In this document: piece by piece, positions 1 through 8,509 of the stretch
Layout: each line of letters starts with the position of its first letter
How positions within the stretch are numbered: position 1 is the first letter of the stretch
Source of the DNA: Planctomycetota bacterium
GTDB taxonomy: Bacteria > Planctomycetota > UBA1135 > UBA2386
DNA length: 64,000 nt
Direction: 5' to 3'
Assembly: GCA_016794425.1 (NCBI GenBank)
Contig: JAEUHR010000044.1
Location: 62,001-126,000, forward strand
Notes under the pieces: model-generated
The model's database searches: none
Told to the model about the DNA's origin: nothing
Seen by the model: only the letters and a program-made list of their open reading frames with translations
Made by a program: the position numbers and the translations under genes

Positions 1-68
1 CGAACGGCAAGTCGCTGGCGGGCCTGGTCGTCGTGCTGCCAGGGTCGGCGCGCACGCTGATGGAATGA
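1..68 (+). CDS. C-terminal end of an unidentified protein (partial)
   Basis: Only the last 21 codons lie in the window; the frame is open from the left edge to TGA at 66-68. The residues are GC3-rich like the other genes, which suggests a true coding tail. No family can be assigned from so short a piece. The 82 bases to the next start hold a Shine-Dalgarno sequence for the next gene and nothing else recognisable. Confidence 0.4.
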   Translation, partial: NGKSLAGLVVVLPGSARTLME

Positions 69-150
69 GGCCAGTCGCACCGCCGGTTCCGCGCGGGCGA
101 GCAGACCCGGTGCGCGGTGGGCCGATACGGCGGCGGGAGGAACGCCGCCG

Positions 151-2247
151 ATGGGTTGGGAAACCGCGCTCGATCGCCTGCTGCTGCAGCAGGTCCATCT
201 CGCCGAGAAGGGGGAACTGAAGCAGGACGTCGTGCGCCAGCAGCTGGTCGAGTACCAGAAGCTCGCCCACGGCACGCCCGGCAGCTCCTTCCTGCGCGGC
301 TACGCCCGCACGCTGGTGGGCCTCGAGCTGCCGGCAGCCGGCACCGACGTGCTGGCGCGGCGCTGGGAACTGTTCGGCGTGCTGCGCGCGCACGACCGCA
401 AGGGCGACCGCGAACGCATCGCCGAGACACTGCAGGACCCGCAGGCGCTGCTCGACCTGCTCGCCGACCCGACGGTCGCCGGCAACGTGCTGCCGCTGGT
501 CGTGCGCAGCCTGTTCTGGTCCGGCGACCTGAAGCTCGCGGTGCGCGCGATCCAGTACCTGGCCGCGGAACCCGGCGCCGGCGAACTCGACGCGATCGTC
601 GATGCCGCGGTCAGCGACCTGCTGTCGCGGCTGGAGACGCGCGTCGACAGCGACGACCAGGAGAGCACCGCGTCGATCCTCGGCAAGATCCTCGGCATGG
701 CCGGCTTCGACCGGCTGCCGGCCGACGTGCAGGCCGGTTACCACCGCGCGCTGGCCGAACGGCTGCTGGCTGCCAGTGAATGGGCGCTGGCGATCGCGGC
801 CGCCGAACGCGCCGAACGTCTGGCCGGCGACCGTGTGCGGCTCGCCAGCGCCGCGGCGCTGGTGGCCGCGCTCGGCGAACTGCGCGAACACGACACCACC
901 GACGTCGAGCCGCGTGCCGACCGGCCCGAACGCGCAGCGGCGCTGACGCGGCTGCAGCACGTCGCCGAACAACCCGACCTCGCCGCGCCGGAAGCGGTCT
1001 ACCTGCGCAGCCTGCTGGCCTACGAGACCGGCGACCTGCAGGCCGCGGCGCGCGGCTTCGAGCGCGCGATCGCCGGCCTGCGCCGGCTCGAAGGCCGCGA
1101 CGTGCGGCTGCGCGACCGCGCGCGCTTCTTCCAGGCGGCGGCACTGCTGGCCGGCGGCGACTCGACCGAGGCGACGCGCGCGCTGCGGCTGATGGAGCAG
1201 GCGCTCGAGACCGTGCGCCCCGACCTCGAGAGCTTCTACTCGGTGCACGAGGCGCTGAAGAAGCACGACCGCAAGCTCGCGCTGCGCTTCCTCGACGCGG
1301 TCGACGTCGGCCGCGGCACGACGCCGGACCAGATCCTGTTCGTGGCGCTCGAGTACCTGTCGCTGGGGGAAGCGCAGCCGGCGCTGTTCGCGGCGCGGCG
1401 CGTGCTCGAGGTCGCGGTCGACCTCGACCAGCGCGTCGAGGCGCTGAAGGTCGTGCTGACCGCGCACAACATGCTCGGCGAACGCGACCAGGCGCGCGCC
1501 TGCTACGCCGAGATCCGCGAACTGCTGCAGCACCGCGGCAAGTTCGACGTGCTCGAGAAGCTGCTGCGCAACGAAGAGGTCGTCGGCCAGGCGCTCGACC
1601 ACCTCGAGGTCAAGGTCGAGCTGGCGTCGGTCTACGAGGAACTCGAAGGCCGCGACTACGACCGCGCCTCGCTGCAGGTCGGCATCGCGCGCTCGCTGCG
1701 CGCGCGCAAGGACGTCGAGGCGCTGCAGCAGGCGCACGGTCTGCTGCAGGAAGTCGCCTGCGTCTACCCGGAGCTCGCCAAGGACGACCTGGCGGCGATC
1801 GAGAAGCTGCTGGAGCTCGACGACCAGCCCGCCGGCGGCGGCGACCTCGGCCCGGCAGCAACCGCCGCGCTCGGCAAGACCCTGGGGCGCAAGCCGCGCA
1901 TCCTGGTCGTCGGCGGCAACGAGCGCCAGCGCCGGCACCACCCGCGGCTCGAGAAGCTGGCCGCCGAGTGGGGCTTCGATGCCGAGTGGCTGATGACGAA
2001 CTACACCTCGCCGCAGAAGGTCGTCGGCGCGATCGCCGACCGGCTGCGCAGCGGCCTCGACGTGCTGCTGCTGCTGCACTGGAACCGGCACGAGACCACC
2101 GAGCCGGCGCTCGAACTGGCGCGCAGCGCCGGCGTGCCGGCGCGCACGGTGCACTACGCGGGGTTCACGAGCCTGCAGGTCGCCCTCGGCGAACAGCTGC
2201 AGCGGCTGGCGTCGGCGCCGGCGCCGAAAGCACGCGGGCGTTCGTGA
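151..2247 (+). CDS. TPR/helical-repeat protein with C-terminal DUF2325-like domain
   Basis: A 698-residue cytoplasmic-looking protein without signal peptide or membrane segment. Residues 1 to about 560 are Ala/Leu/Arg-rich amphipathic helices of TPR-like character. The last ~118 residues form a separate alpha/beta domain that opens with RILVVGG, contains the segment HWNRHETTEPALELA and ends with HYAGFTSLQVAL. That layout (a Rossmann-like first strand with GG, then a polar N/H motif near the end) matches DUF2325. The function of DUF2325 is unknown. The start is supported by GGGAGG at 135-140, 10 nt upstream of ATG. It stands alone and converges on the DUF3187 gene with the dif-like site in the gap. 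The repeat region could also be read as generic alpha-solenoid. Confidence 0.75.
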   Translation: MGWETALDRLLLQQVHLAEKGELKQDVVRQQLVEYQKLAHGTPGSSFLRGYARTLVGLELPAAGTDVLARRWELFGVLRAHDRKGDRERIAETLQDPQALLDLLADPTVAGNVLPLVVRSLFWSGDLKLAVRAIQYLAAEPGAGELDAIVDAAVSDLLSRLETRVDSDDQESTASILGKILGMAGFDRLPADVQAGYHRALAERLLAASEWALAIAAAERAERLAGDRVRLASAAALVAALGELREHDTTDVEPRADRPERAAALTRLQHVAEQPDLAAPEAVYLRSLLAYETGDLQAAARGFERAIAGLRRLEGRDVRLRDRARFFQAAALLAGGDSTEATRALRLMEQALETVRPDLESFYSVHEALKKHDRKLALRFLDAVDVGRGTTPDQILFVALEYLSLGEAQPALFAARRVLEVAVDLDQRVEALKVVLTAHNMLGERDQARACYAEIRELLQHRGKFDVLEKLLRNEEVVGQALDHLEVKVELASVYEELEGRDYDRASLQVGIARSLRARKDVEALQQAHGLLQEVACVYPELAKDDLAAIEKLLELDDQPAGGGDLGPAATAALGKTLGRKPRILVVGGNERQRRHHPRLEKLAAEWGFDAEWLMTNYTSPQKVVGAIADRLRSGLDVLLLLHWNRHETTEPALELARSAGVPARTVHYAGFTSLQVALGEQLQRLASAPAPKARGRS

Positions 2248-2404
2248 ACCGCGGCGGGTGGCTTGCCGGTTCCCGGTGGCCGGGATCGCATGTGACTGCC
2301 TGATCGTGGCCGGGGCGCCGGCTGGCGGCGGCCGCGAGCCGGAGTCGCGGGCGCCGCGGCGGCATCCGGGCCTGGACTCGGGCTCCAGTGCACTGCGGTC
2401 CGGT

Positions 2405-2432
2405 AGTTCCGATAAGATATGTTATGTAAAGT
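2405..2432 (+). other. dif: Putative chromosome dimer resolution site (dif)
   Basis: A 28-bp AT-rich element in the 224-bp gap between two convergent genes. The left 11-bp arm is AGTTCCGATAA (2405-2415), the 6-bp core is GATATG (2416-2421) and the right arm is TTATGTAAAGT (2422-2432). The inner arm ends ATAA and TTAT are palindromic. Compared from memory with the Bacillus subtilis dif site, the right arm differs at one position and about 8 of 11 left-arm positions agree; the right arm also agrees at 9 of 11 positions with the E. coli XerD arm. Size, 11-6-11 architecture, AT content in a GC-rich genome and intergenic location all fit a XerC/XerD site. I see nothing else in 2248-2471. Confidence 0.75.
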
Positions 2433-2471
2433 ACGGCAGGGGAGCCGCGGTGGGCCGGCCACACCACCGCG

Positions 2472-3476
2472 TCAGCCGCGGTCGGGCCGCCACACCACAG
2501 CCAGCCACGCCGTGAAGTCCGGCGACACCAGGCCCTGCAGGTCTTCGCCGAAGCCGAGTTCGACGTCCCAGCCGGCGCCGGCATCGAGCCGGAAGCCGGC
2601 CCACAGCAGCAGCTGATCGCGCGCCGCGGCCGCCAACCCGAGCGAGCGCAGCGTCGACGTCTCCCACTCGACCTGCAGCAGCCCGGCGAGCCCGTTGCCG
2701 AGCGGCAGTTCGACGCCGCCGCCGGCCGAGGTCACGTCGGCGAAGCGCAGGCCGAGGTCGCGCGACCGCGACGGCGTGCCGGCGAACGTGTGCTGCACAT
2801 GGCCGAAGAAGCCGCAGCCGAGCGCCCGGTGTTCGAGCAGCGCGCCCAGCGACGCGTCCAGCTCGCCGCTGCCGTAGCCGCGGTCGGCGTCACCGGTCGG
2901 CAGTTCGATGCCGGCACGCAGCGCCAGGCCCGGACCGGCCGCCGGATCGGCGACCTGCCAGGTCAGCGACAGCGGCACGTCGAGCAGTTCGAAGCCGTCG
3001 CGTTCGACGCGCCACAACACCGTGCCGCCGCGCCGCGCCTCGATCGCGAACTCGTCGCGCGGTTCGCTGTCGCGGTTCTGGTCCGGCAGCCCGAGCGCGT
3101 CGTGGTAGTCGATCACGAAGCTGTCGAGGAACCCGCCGCTGGTGTGGCCGACCGGCACCTCGACGCCGAACTCGAAGCCGCGGCCGAGTCCGGCGCGCAG
3201 CGACAGCGCGGTGCGCAGGTACTCGCCGTCCATCTCGTACCGCCGGCCGGCCGTGTCGCTGCCGACCAGCCACAGGCTCGTGTAGGCGGCGTCGAGCCGC
3301 GTGCTGACCGCACCGCGCGGCAACACCGCGGCGGGGGCCGGCGGCAGGTGCAGCACGGTCAGCTGCGCCGGATGCTGGTTGCGCACCGGCAGGGGGCCGC
3401 GCAGCTCCGGTTGCGCCACACAGGCGGCCAGCAACACCACCAGGACACCACCACCGGACCGCCGCACGGGACGCAC
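2472..3476 (-). CDS. DUF3187-family outer-membrane-associated lipoprotein
   Basis: 334 residues starting at GTG. A lipoprotein signal peptide runs to the lipobox LLAAC with Cys19, so the protein should be lipid-anchored in the envelope. The mature start GPLPVRNQHPAQL matches the typical opening of DUF3187 proteins. The rest is rich in alternating hydrophobic/Gly strands, consistent with the beta-barrel expected for the family. No enzymatic motif is visible and the function is unknown. A -10-like TAGTGT lies 6 nt before the GTG and there is no Shine-Dalgarno sequence, so the transcript is probably leaderless. It is divergent from the lipoprotein gene at 3592. Confidence 0.75.
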   Translation of the reverse strand: MRPVRRSGGGVLVVLLAACVAQPELRGPLPVRNQHPAQLTVLHLPPAPAAVLPRGAVSTRLDAAYTSLWLVGSDTAGRRYEMDGEYLRTALSLRAGLGRGFEFGVEVPVGHTSGGFLDSFVIDYHDALGLPDQNRDSEPRDEFAIEARRGGTVLWRVERDGFELLDVPLSLTWQVADPAAGPGLALRAGIELPTGDADRGYGSGELDASLGALLEHRALGCGFFGHVQHTFAGTPSRSRDLGLRFADVTSAGGGVELPLGNGLAGLLQVEWETSTLRSLGLAAAARDQLLLWAGFRLDAGAGWDVELGFGEDLQGLVSPDFTAWLAVVWRPDRG

Positions 3477-3482
3477 GCGCGC

Positions 3483-3583
3483 ACACTAGCGCGCCCCCCG
3501 CGGGGCGAAACAGCGGAAAAGCCCCACGCCGCGGCCGGCCGCCCGCCGGCGGTGCTGTGCGCGTGCGGCGTCCTGGCTAGACT
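3483..3583. promoter_or_regulatory. Divergent leaderless promoters for the two lipoprotein genes
   Basis: The minus-strand -10 TAGTGT is at 3488-3483, 6 nt from the GTG at 3476. The plus-strand -10 TAGACT is at 3578-3583, 8 nt from the TTG at 3592. Neither start has a Shine-Dalgarno sequence. No convincing -35 hexamer is seen at the usual distance. Confidence 0.5.
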
Positions 3584-3591
3584 GCTGCGCC

Positions 3592-4809
3592 TTGCACACG
3601 CCAACGAACTCCCCTCGGCTCGCCCTCGTGCTCGCCTCCCTGTCGCTGCTCGGTGCCTGCGCCGACGGCGGCGACGAGGAGCGCCCGCAGAGCGAGGTCA
3701 AGATCACCGCCAGCCACCACATGTTCGGCTTCCGCAGCCTGTCCGGTTTCGGCACCTTCCCGGTGCCGGCGACGGCGGTGCTGAGCGATCGCGGCACGCT
3801 GAACCTGTTCGACGACAGCACCTACACGATCACGCGCCCCACCGGCACCACCGGCGCCGACCGCTACGCGATCGAGGCCGACGGTGCGCTGGCGATCTAC
3901 GTGCTGGGCAGCGGCACCGAGCCGTCGGTGCTGTTCCGCGGCGGCTACTCGCTGGCCGGCACGACCGGCGCGCCGGCCACCTACCAGTTCACCGACCGCG
4001 TGTCGACCAACGCGTCGCCGAGCCTCGGGCTGTTCTACGGCGCGCGCGTGGTCACCGGCCAGGTCGAGCTCGAAGGCAGCTGGCACCTGCTGTCGCTGCA
4101 CACGATCTTCGACCAGACGATCCTGTCGCCCGAGAACGTCGGCCGCGGCGTGCGCGGCGGCGTGTCGGTCGCGGCCGGTGCGGCCGGCACCGTGCGCGCG
4201 ATCAGCGGCACCGGCACGCAGGGCACCAGCACGCAGGGCACGTCGAACATGACCTTCACCGGGTCGATCCAGAACCTGCTCGACGGCGGTGGCAACGGCG
4301 ACGGCACCTGCAACCTGACCGTCGGCTACAACGGCGACAGCCGCGTGCTGTTCGCCGCCGCCACGCCCGAACTCGTGTTCGGGCTCGATGCCGACGAGAG
4401 CGACAGCGAAGCCGGCATGCTGTTCCTGGTGCGCAAGTTCGACGCGCCGACGACGCCGGTCGACTCGGTGCGCGTGCCCGGCGAGTTCCTGGTCGGCGGC
4501 CACACGCTGTTCGTGAACCCGTCGAACTCGGGCTCGGACGCGTTCACCGGCGTCGTCACGCTGACGGCGCAGGGCGGCTTCCGGCTCGACGGGCTCGGCA
4601 GCGACGGCGGCGACTTCGCCTACGTCGGCACCTACACGCTGGCGCAGGACGGCGGCATGACGATCGCGATCAGCGGCACCAACGAGAACTGGTTCGCGGC
4701 GATCGACAAGACCTACCAGACCCTGGTGTTCGTCGACGACTTCATCGAGCTGCGCAGCAACAACATCCCCGAGCTGAACATCGGTCTCGGCGTGCGGCGC
4801 AAGACCTGA
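3592..4809 (+). CDS. Hypothetical lipoprotein
   Basis: 405 residues from a TTG start; no other start keeps the full signal peptide. The lipobox is LLGAC with Cys23. The mature protein is Gly/Ser/Thr-rich with many short strand-like segments, including a Thr/Gly/Ser stretch around residues 203-220. That suggests a beta-rich extracytoplasmic domain. I recognise no family. The -10 TAGACT sits 8 nt before the start codon without a Shine-Dalgarno sequence, so leaderless initiation is likely, unusually at TTG. It lies upstream of purC in the same direction but that gene has its own -10. Confidence 0.65.
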   Translation: MHTPTNSPRLALVLASLSLLGACADGGDEERPQSEVKITASHHMFGFRSLSGFGTFPVPATAVLSDRGTLNLFDDSTYTITRPTGTTGADRYAIEADGALAIYVLGSGTEPSVLFRGGYSLAGTTGAPATYQFTDRVSTNASPSLGLFYGARVVTGQVELEGSWHLLSLHTIFDQTILSPENVGRGVRGGVSVAAGAAGTVRAISGTGTQGTSTQGTSNMTFTGSIQNLLDGGGNGDGTCNLTVGYNGDSRVLFAAATPELVFGLDADESDSEAGMLFLVRKFDAPTTPVDSVRVPGEFLVGGHTLFVNPSNSGSDAFTGVVTLTAQGGFRLDGLGSDGGDFAYVGTYTLAQDGGMTIAISGTNENWFAAIDKTYQTLVFVDDFIELRSNNIPELNIGLGVRRKT

Positions 4810-4860
4810 GCGCCGGCCCGGAACGCGCCGCTGGCGCTTCCGTCGCCCCGTGCCGGTCTG

Positions 4861-4866
4861 CATGAT
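4861..4866 (+). promoter_or_regulatory. -10 element of a leaderless purC promoter
   Basis: CATGAT lies 7 nt before the GTG at 4874. No Shine-Dalgarno sequence precedes either possible start. Confidence 0.4.
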
Positions 4867-4873
4867 CGGCGCC

Positions 4874-5767
4874 GTGAACGACACCCCGCTGCTGTCCATC
4901 GACCTCCCGTTCTGCCGGCGGCTCGGCCGCGGCAAGGTGCGCGAGATCTTCGCGCTCGGCGACGATCTGCTGCTGGTCGCCAGCGACAGGATCTCGGCGT
5001 TCGACGTGGTGATGCGCGAGGGCATCCCGGGCAAGGGCCGCGTGCTGACCGAGACGTCGGCGTTCTGGTTCCAGCAGCTCGCCGACGTGGTGCCCAACCA
5101 CCTGCTGTCGACCGACGTCGACCGCTGGCCCGATGTGCCGGCCGAGTTCCGCCCGCTGCTGCGCGGCCGCACGATGCGGTGCCAGCGCTGCCAGCCGCTG
5201 CCGGTCGAGTGGGTCGTGCGCGGCTATCTGACCGGCAGCGGCTGGAAGGACTACCAGAAGGACGGCGCCGTCAGCGGCGTGGTGCTGCCGAAGGGCCTGC
5301 AGCACGCCAGCGAACTCGAGCCGCCGATCCTGACGCCGTCGACCAAGGCCGAGACCGGCCACGACGAACCGATCTCGTTCGCGCGCGTCGTCGAGATGGT
5401 CGGCGAACCGGTCGCCGTCGCCGCGCGCGACGCGGCGCTGCGGCTCTACCAGCGCGGCCGCGCGTTCGCGAAACAGCGCGGCATCGTGATCGCCGACACC
5501 AAGTTCGAGTTCGGCCTGCGCGACGGCAAGCTGCTGCTGATCGACGAGTGCCTGACGCCGGATTCGAGCCGGTTCTGGCCGGCCAGCGAAGTGCGCCCCG
5601 GCGGCAACCCGACGTCGTTCGACAAGCAGTACCTGCGCGACTGGCTGACCTCGACCGGTTGGAACAAGACGCCGCCGCCGCCGACGCTGCCGCCCGAGGT
5701 CATCGCCAAGACCGCCGCGACCTACCGCGATATCCAGCAGCGGCTGACGCAGGGCACCCGCGCATGA
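4874..5767 (+). CDS. purC: Phosphoribosylaminoimidazole-succinocarboxamide (SAICAR) synthase
   Basis: Condenses CAIR with aspartate using ATP in de novo purine synthesis, in the cytoplasm. The N-terminal nucleotide-binding signature GRGKVREIF is followed by DRISAFDVV, the segment EWVVRGYLTGSGWKDY and the C-terminal DTKFEFG...DECLTPDSSRFW, all typical of SAICAR synthetases. At 297 residues it has the length of the long (yeast ADE1-like) form rather than the ~237-residue E. coli form. I chose GTG at 4874 because a -10-like CATGAT lies 7 nt upstream; an in-frame ATG at 4862 is the alternative. Its stop overlaps the purE start (ATGA), so the two are translationally coupled. Confidence 0.95.
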   Translation: MNDTPLLSIDLPFCRRLGRGKVREIFALGDDLLLVASDRISAFDVVMREGIPGKGRVLTETSAFWFQQLADVVPNHLLSTDVDRWPDVPAEFRPLLRGRTMRCQRCQPLPVEWVVRGYLTGSGWKDYQKDGAVSGVVLPKGLQHASELEPPILTPSTKAETGHDEPISFARVVEMVGEPVAVAARDAALRLYQRGRAFAKQRGIVIADTKFEFGLRDGKLLLIDECLTPDSSRFWPASEVRPGGNPTSFDKQYLRDWLTSTGWNKTPPPPTLPPEVIAKTAATYRDIQQRLTQGTRA

Positions 5768-6273
5768 GCCAGACCCGCCCCATCGCGTTCGTGCTCGGCT
5801 CGGACAGCGACCTGCCGGTGCTCGAGGGTGCGTTCGCGGCGCTGCAGGAACTCGGCATCGGCTTCCACGTGCGGATCCTCAGCGCGCACCGGACGCCGGA
5901 CGAAGCCGGCGAGTTCGCGCGCTCCGCGCCGACGCACGGCATCCGCGTGCTGATCGGCGTCGCCGGCATGGCGGCGCACCTGGCCGGCGCGCTGGCGGCG
6001 CACTCGGCGCTGCCGGTGCTCGGCGTGCCGGTCGACGCGGGGCCGCTGCGCGGCGAGGACGCGCTGCTGTCGACCGCGATGATGCCGCCCGGCGTGCCGG
6101 TCGCCGCGACCGGCATCGGCAAGGCGGCCGCGAAGAACGCGGCGCTGTTCGCGGTGCGCATCCTGGCACTCGGCGACAGCGCGATCGCCGAACGGCTCGA
6201 GGCTTCGCGCCGCGCCGAACGCGACAAGACGCTGGCCAAGGACCGCGAGGTGCGCGCCCGGTTCGGGTGCTGA
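5764..6273 (+). CDS. purE: N5-carboxyaminoimidazole ribonucleotide mutase
   Basis: Converts N5-CAIR to CAIR (or carboxylates AIR directly, in class II enzymes), giving the substrate of PurC. 169 residues, normal for PurE. Signatures: GSDSDL near the N-terminus, SAHRTPDEA, the Gly/Ala-rich GVAGMAAHLAGALAAHSALPVLGVPV and PPGVPVAATGIGKAAAKNAALFAV. The ATG overlaps the purC stop in ATGA. purK is not adjacent. Whether this is class I or class II cannot be settled by eye. Confidence 0.92.
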   Translation: MSQTRPIAFVLGSDSDLPVLEGAFAALQELGIGFHVRILSAHRTPDEAGEFARSAPTHGIRVLIGVAGMAAHLAGALAAHSALPVLGVPVDAGPLRGEDALLSTAMMPPGVPVAATGIGKAAAKNAALFAVRILALGDSAIAERLEASRRAERDKTLAKDREVRARFGC

Positions 6274-6280
6274 CCCGCCG

Positions 6281-7336
6281 ATGCCCCAGCCGGCACCCTC
6301 CCCGCTGCCCCGCACGGTCGCCTGGATCGGCGACGAACAGGGCCACCTCGAACTGCTCGACCAGACCCGCCTGCCGGGCGCGATCGTCGTGCTGCAGCCC
6401 GCGTCGGCGATCGAGGTCGCCGAGGCGATCGCACGGCTGGCCGTGCGCGGTGCGCCGGCGATCGGGGTCGCGGCCGCGTACGGGCTCGTGCTCGGCGTGC
6501 GCCAGCTGCGGCCGTTGCCCGACGCGTTCGTGGCCGCGGTGCGCTCGGTCGCGGCGCGGCTCGCGGCCGCACGGCCGACGGCCGTCAACCTGCAGTGGGC
6601 GCTCGACCGCTGCATCACGGCCGCGCGCGCGCTGCCGACGCTGCCGGCGCTGCTGCAGGAAGCGCGCGCGATCGAAGCCGAAGACCGCGCCGCCAGCGAA
6701 CGGCTGGCGGCGCACGGCGCCCCGCTGGTGCCCGAGGGCGGCACCGTGCTGACCCACTGCAACACCGGCCGGCTGGCGACGGCCGGCGACGGCACCGCGC
6801 TGGCGGTGCTGTTCTCCGCCTGGCAGCAGGGCATCCGGTTCCGCGTGCTCGCCGACGAGACCCGACCGCTGCTGCAGGGTTCGCGCCTGACCGCGCTGGA
6901 ACTGCACGCGGCCGGCATCCCGGTCGAGGTGCTCGTCGACGGCGCCGCCGCGGGCCTGATCGCCCGCGGCCAGGTGCAGGCGGTGTTCGTCGGCGCCGAC
7001 CGGATCGCGCGCAACGGCGACTTCGCCAACAAGGTCGGCACCTACGGTCTGGCGCTGGCCTGCGCCGCGCACCGGGTGCCGTTCCACGTCGTCGCGCCGC
7101 GGTCGACGTTCGACCCGACCCTGGCCAACGGCGCCGGCATCCCAATCGAAGAACGCGATCCGGCCGAAGTGCTGACGCTCGCCGGCCAGCCGGTCGCTGC
7201 CATCGGCGTCTCGGCGCGCAACCCCGCGTTCGACGTCACGCCGGGCAGCCTGGCGACGAGCCTGGTGACCGACATGGGCGTGCTGCGGCCGCCGTTCGAG
7301 GCCGCGATCAAGAACCTGTTCGCGGCCCGCCGATGA
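6281..7336 (+). CDS. mtnA: S-methyl-5-thioribose-1-phosphate isomerase
   Basis: Isomerises 5-methylthioribose-1-phosphate to methylthioribulose-1-phosphate in methionine salvage. 351 residues, in the family's normal range. It shows RGAPAIGVAAAYG, the catalytic-Cys segment HCNTGRLAT, the catalytic-Asp segment GADRIARNGDFANKVGTYGLA and a C-terminal DVTPGSLATSLVTDMGV. eIF2B-related proteins are excluded by both catalytic motifs. It starts 7 nt after the purE stop, so it is likely in the purC-purE unit. Confidence 0.93.
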   Translation: MPQPAPSPLPRTVAWIGDEQGHLELLDQTRLPGAIVVLQPASAIEVAEAIARLAVRGAPAIGVAAAYGLVLGVRQLRPLPDAFVAAVRSVAARLAAARPTAVNLQWALDRCITAARALPTLPALLQEARAIEAEDRAASERLAAHGAPLVPEGGTVLTHCNTGRLATAGDGTALAVLFSAWQQGIRFRVLADETRPLLQGSRLTALELHAAGIPVEVLVDGAAAGLIARGQVQAVFVGADRIARNGDFANKVGTYGLALACAAHRVPFHVVAPRSTFDPTLANGAGIPIEERDPAEVLTLAGQPVAAIGVSARNPAFDVTPGSLATSLVTDMGVLRPPFEAAIKNLFAARR

Positions 7337-7342
7337 GGCGGC

Positions 7343-7639
7343 ATGGCCACCGCCGCCAAGAAGAAGTCGAAGCCTGCCCGCAAGGCCGGCCCCCGGGACC
7401 GCGGCGCCGCGAAGACGGCACCCACGCGCAAGTCCGCCAGCACGGTGGCGCGCGCCGACGCGGACGCCGACAACGAACCCGAGCGCTCGGCGCCGCCGCT
7501 GGCCGAGGTCGACGGTGACGTGCTCGAGTTCATCGAAGCGCTCGATCGCTTCAAGAAGCGGCACAACCGGCCGTTCCCGAGCTGGAGCGAAGTGCTGCTG
7601 GTGCTGCGCGAGCTCGGCTACCGGCGCAACCGCGGCTGA
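7343..7639 (+). CDS. Small basic protein with a conserved C-terminal helical motif
   Basis: 98 residues. The first ~35 are Lys/Arg/Ala-rich and probably disordered, followed by an acidic stretch. The last ~40 form amphipathic helices: DVLEFIEALDRFKKR, then RPFPSWSEVLLVL and ELGYRR. The FPSWSEVL...LGYRR ending looks like a small family I associate with planctomycetes. The lysine-rich tail suggests nucleic-acid contact, but this is inference. It begins 6 nt after mtnA and probably closes that unit, converging on uppP after a 15-bp gap. Confidence 0.7.
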   Translation: MATAAKKKSKPARKAGPRDRGAAKTAPTRKSASTVARADADADNEPERSAPPLAEVDGDVLEFIEALDRFKKRHNRPFPSWSEVLLVLRELGYRRNRG

Positions 7640-7654
7640 CCGCGCAACCGGCCT

Positions 7655-8509
7655 TCAGGCCAGGTAGCCGCTGGCGCACAGCAGCGCCAGCAGCAGGCCG
7701 GCGCCGATCCGGTACCAGGCGAACGGCGCGAACGTGTGCTGGCGCAGGAAGAGCACGAACGGCCGCACGACCACCAGCGCGCTGAGGAACGACACGAGCG
7801 TGCCGACCGCGAACGACGGCATCGCTTCGCCGGTCAGCAGTTCGGGGCGCGAGGCAAGCTTGTAGAGCGACGCGCCGTAGAGGATCGGCAGCCCGACCAG
7901 GAACGAGAACTCGGCCGCGGCGGTGCGCGACAGACCGAGCAGCAGCGCGCCCGCGATCGTCGCGCCGGCGCGGCTCGTGCCCGGCACCAGCGCCAGGCAC
8001 TGGAACAGGCCGATCCACAGCGCCGTGCGGTAGGACATCTGTGCCAGCTCGCCACCGGCGCCGCCGCCGCGGCGGCGCAGCAGCGCTTCGAGCCACAGCA
8101 GCAGCACGCCGCCGAGCAGCAGCGTCGCCGCGACGACGCGCGCCGAGAACAGGTTCTGGTCGATCCAGTCGTCGCACAGGAGGCCGAGGAACGCCGCCGG
8201 GAACGCCGCGATCGCGATCTGCCACAGCAGGTTCGGCGCGCCGGCCGTCGGCCGCGCCGCGGTGCGCAGGGCGGCGAACAGCCGGCGCCAGTAGAGCACC
8301 AGGATCGCCGTGATCGCCCCCATCTGGATGCCGATCGCGAACACGTTGTTGTCGCCGCCGGCGGCGTGGCCGAGCAGCCGCTGGGCCACGATCAGGTGGC
8401 CGGTGCTCGAGATCGGCAGGAACTCGGTCACACCTTCGACCAGCCCCAGCACCATCGCATCGAACAGCGACGGCGGCGGGCTCACAACCGCGCCGAGCGC
8501 GCCGATCAC
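7655..8509 (-). CDS. uppP: Undecaprenyl-diphosphatase (bacitracin-resistance type)
   Basis: Integral inner-membrane phosphatase that recycles undecaprenyl diphosphate for peptidoglycan and glycan synthesis. The signature VEGVTEFLPISSTGHL near the N-terminus carries the catalytic Glu residues and the LVPGTSRAGATIAG motif follows in the middle. About eight hydrophobic segments are visible. Length is 284 residues from the GTG at 8509, which overlaps the ald stop in GTGA; a second GTG at 8485 would give 276. Coupling to ald looks like convenience rather than a pathway link. Confidence 0.92.
   Translation of the reverse strand: MIGALGAVVSPPPSLFDAMVLGLVEGVTEFLPISSTGHLIVAQRLLGHAAGGDNNVFAIGIQMGAITAILVLYWRRLFAALRTAARPTAGAPNLLWQIAIAAFPAAFLGLLCDDWIDQNLFSARVVAATLLLGGVLLLWLEALLRRRGGGAGGELAQMSYRTALWIGLFQCLALVPGTSRAGATIAGALLLGLSRTAAAEFSFLVGLPILYGASLYKLASRPELLTGEAMPSFAVGTLVSFLSALVVVRPFVLFLRQHTFAPFAWYRIGAGLLLALLCASGYLA

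Noticed and set aside
1..68. Resemblance of the partial C-terminus to the HPr helix around its regulatory Ser
   Set aside because: HPr continues for about 40 residues after that helix, but the frame stops almost at once, so the likeness is chance.
205..212. GAGAAGGG, identical to the SpoIIIE recognition octamer, close to the dif-like site
   Set aside because: It is formed by ordinary Glu-Lys-Gly codons in the first gene, and a single occurrence is not evidence of strand polarity.
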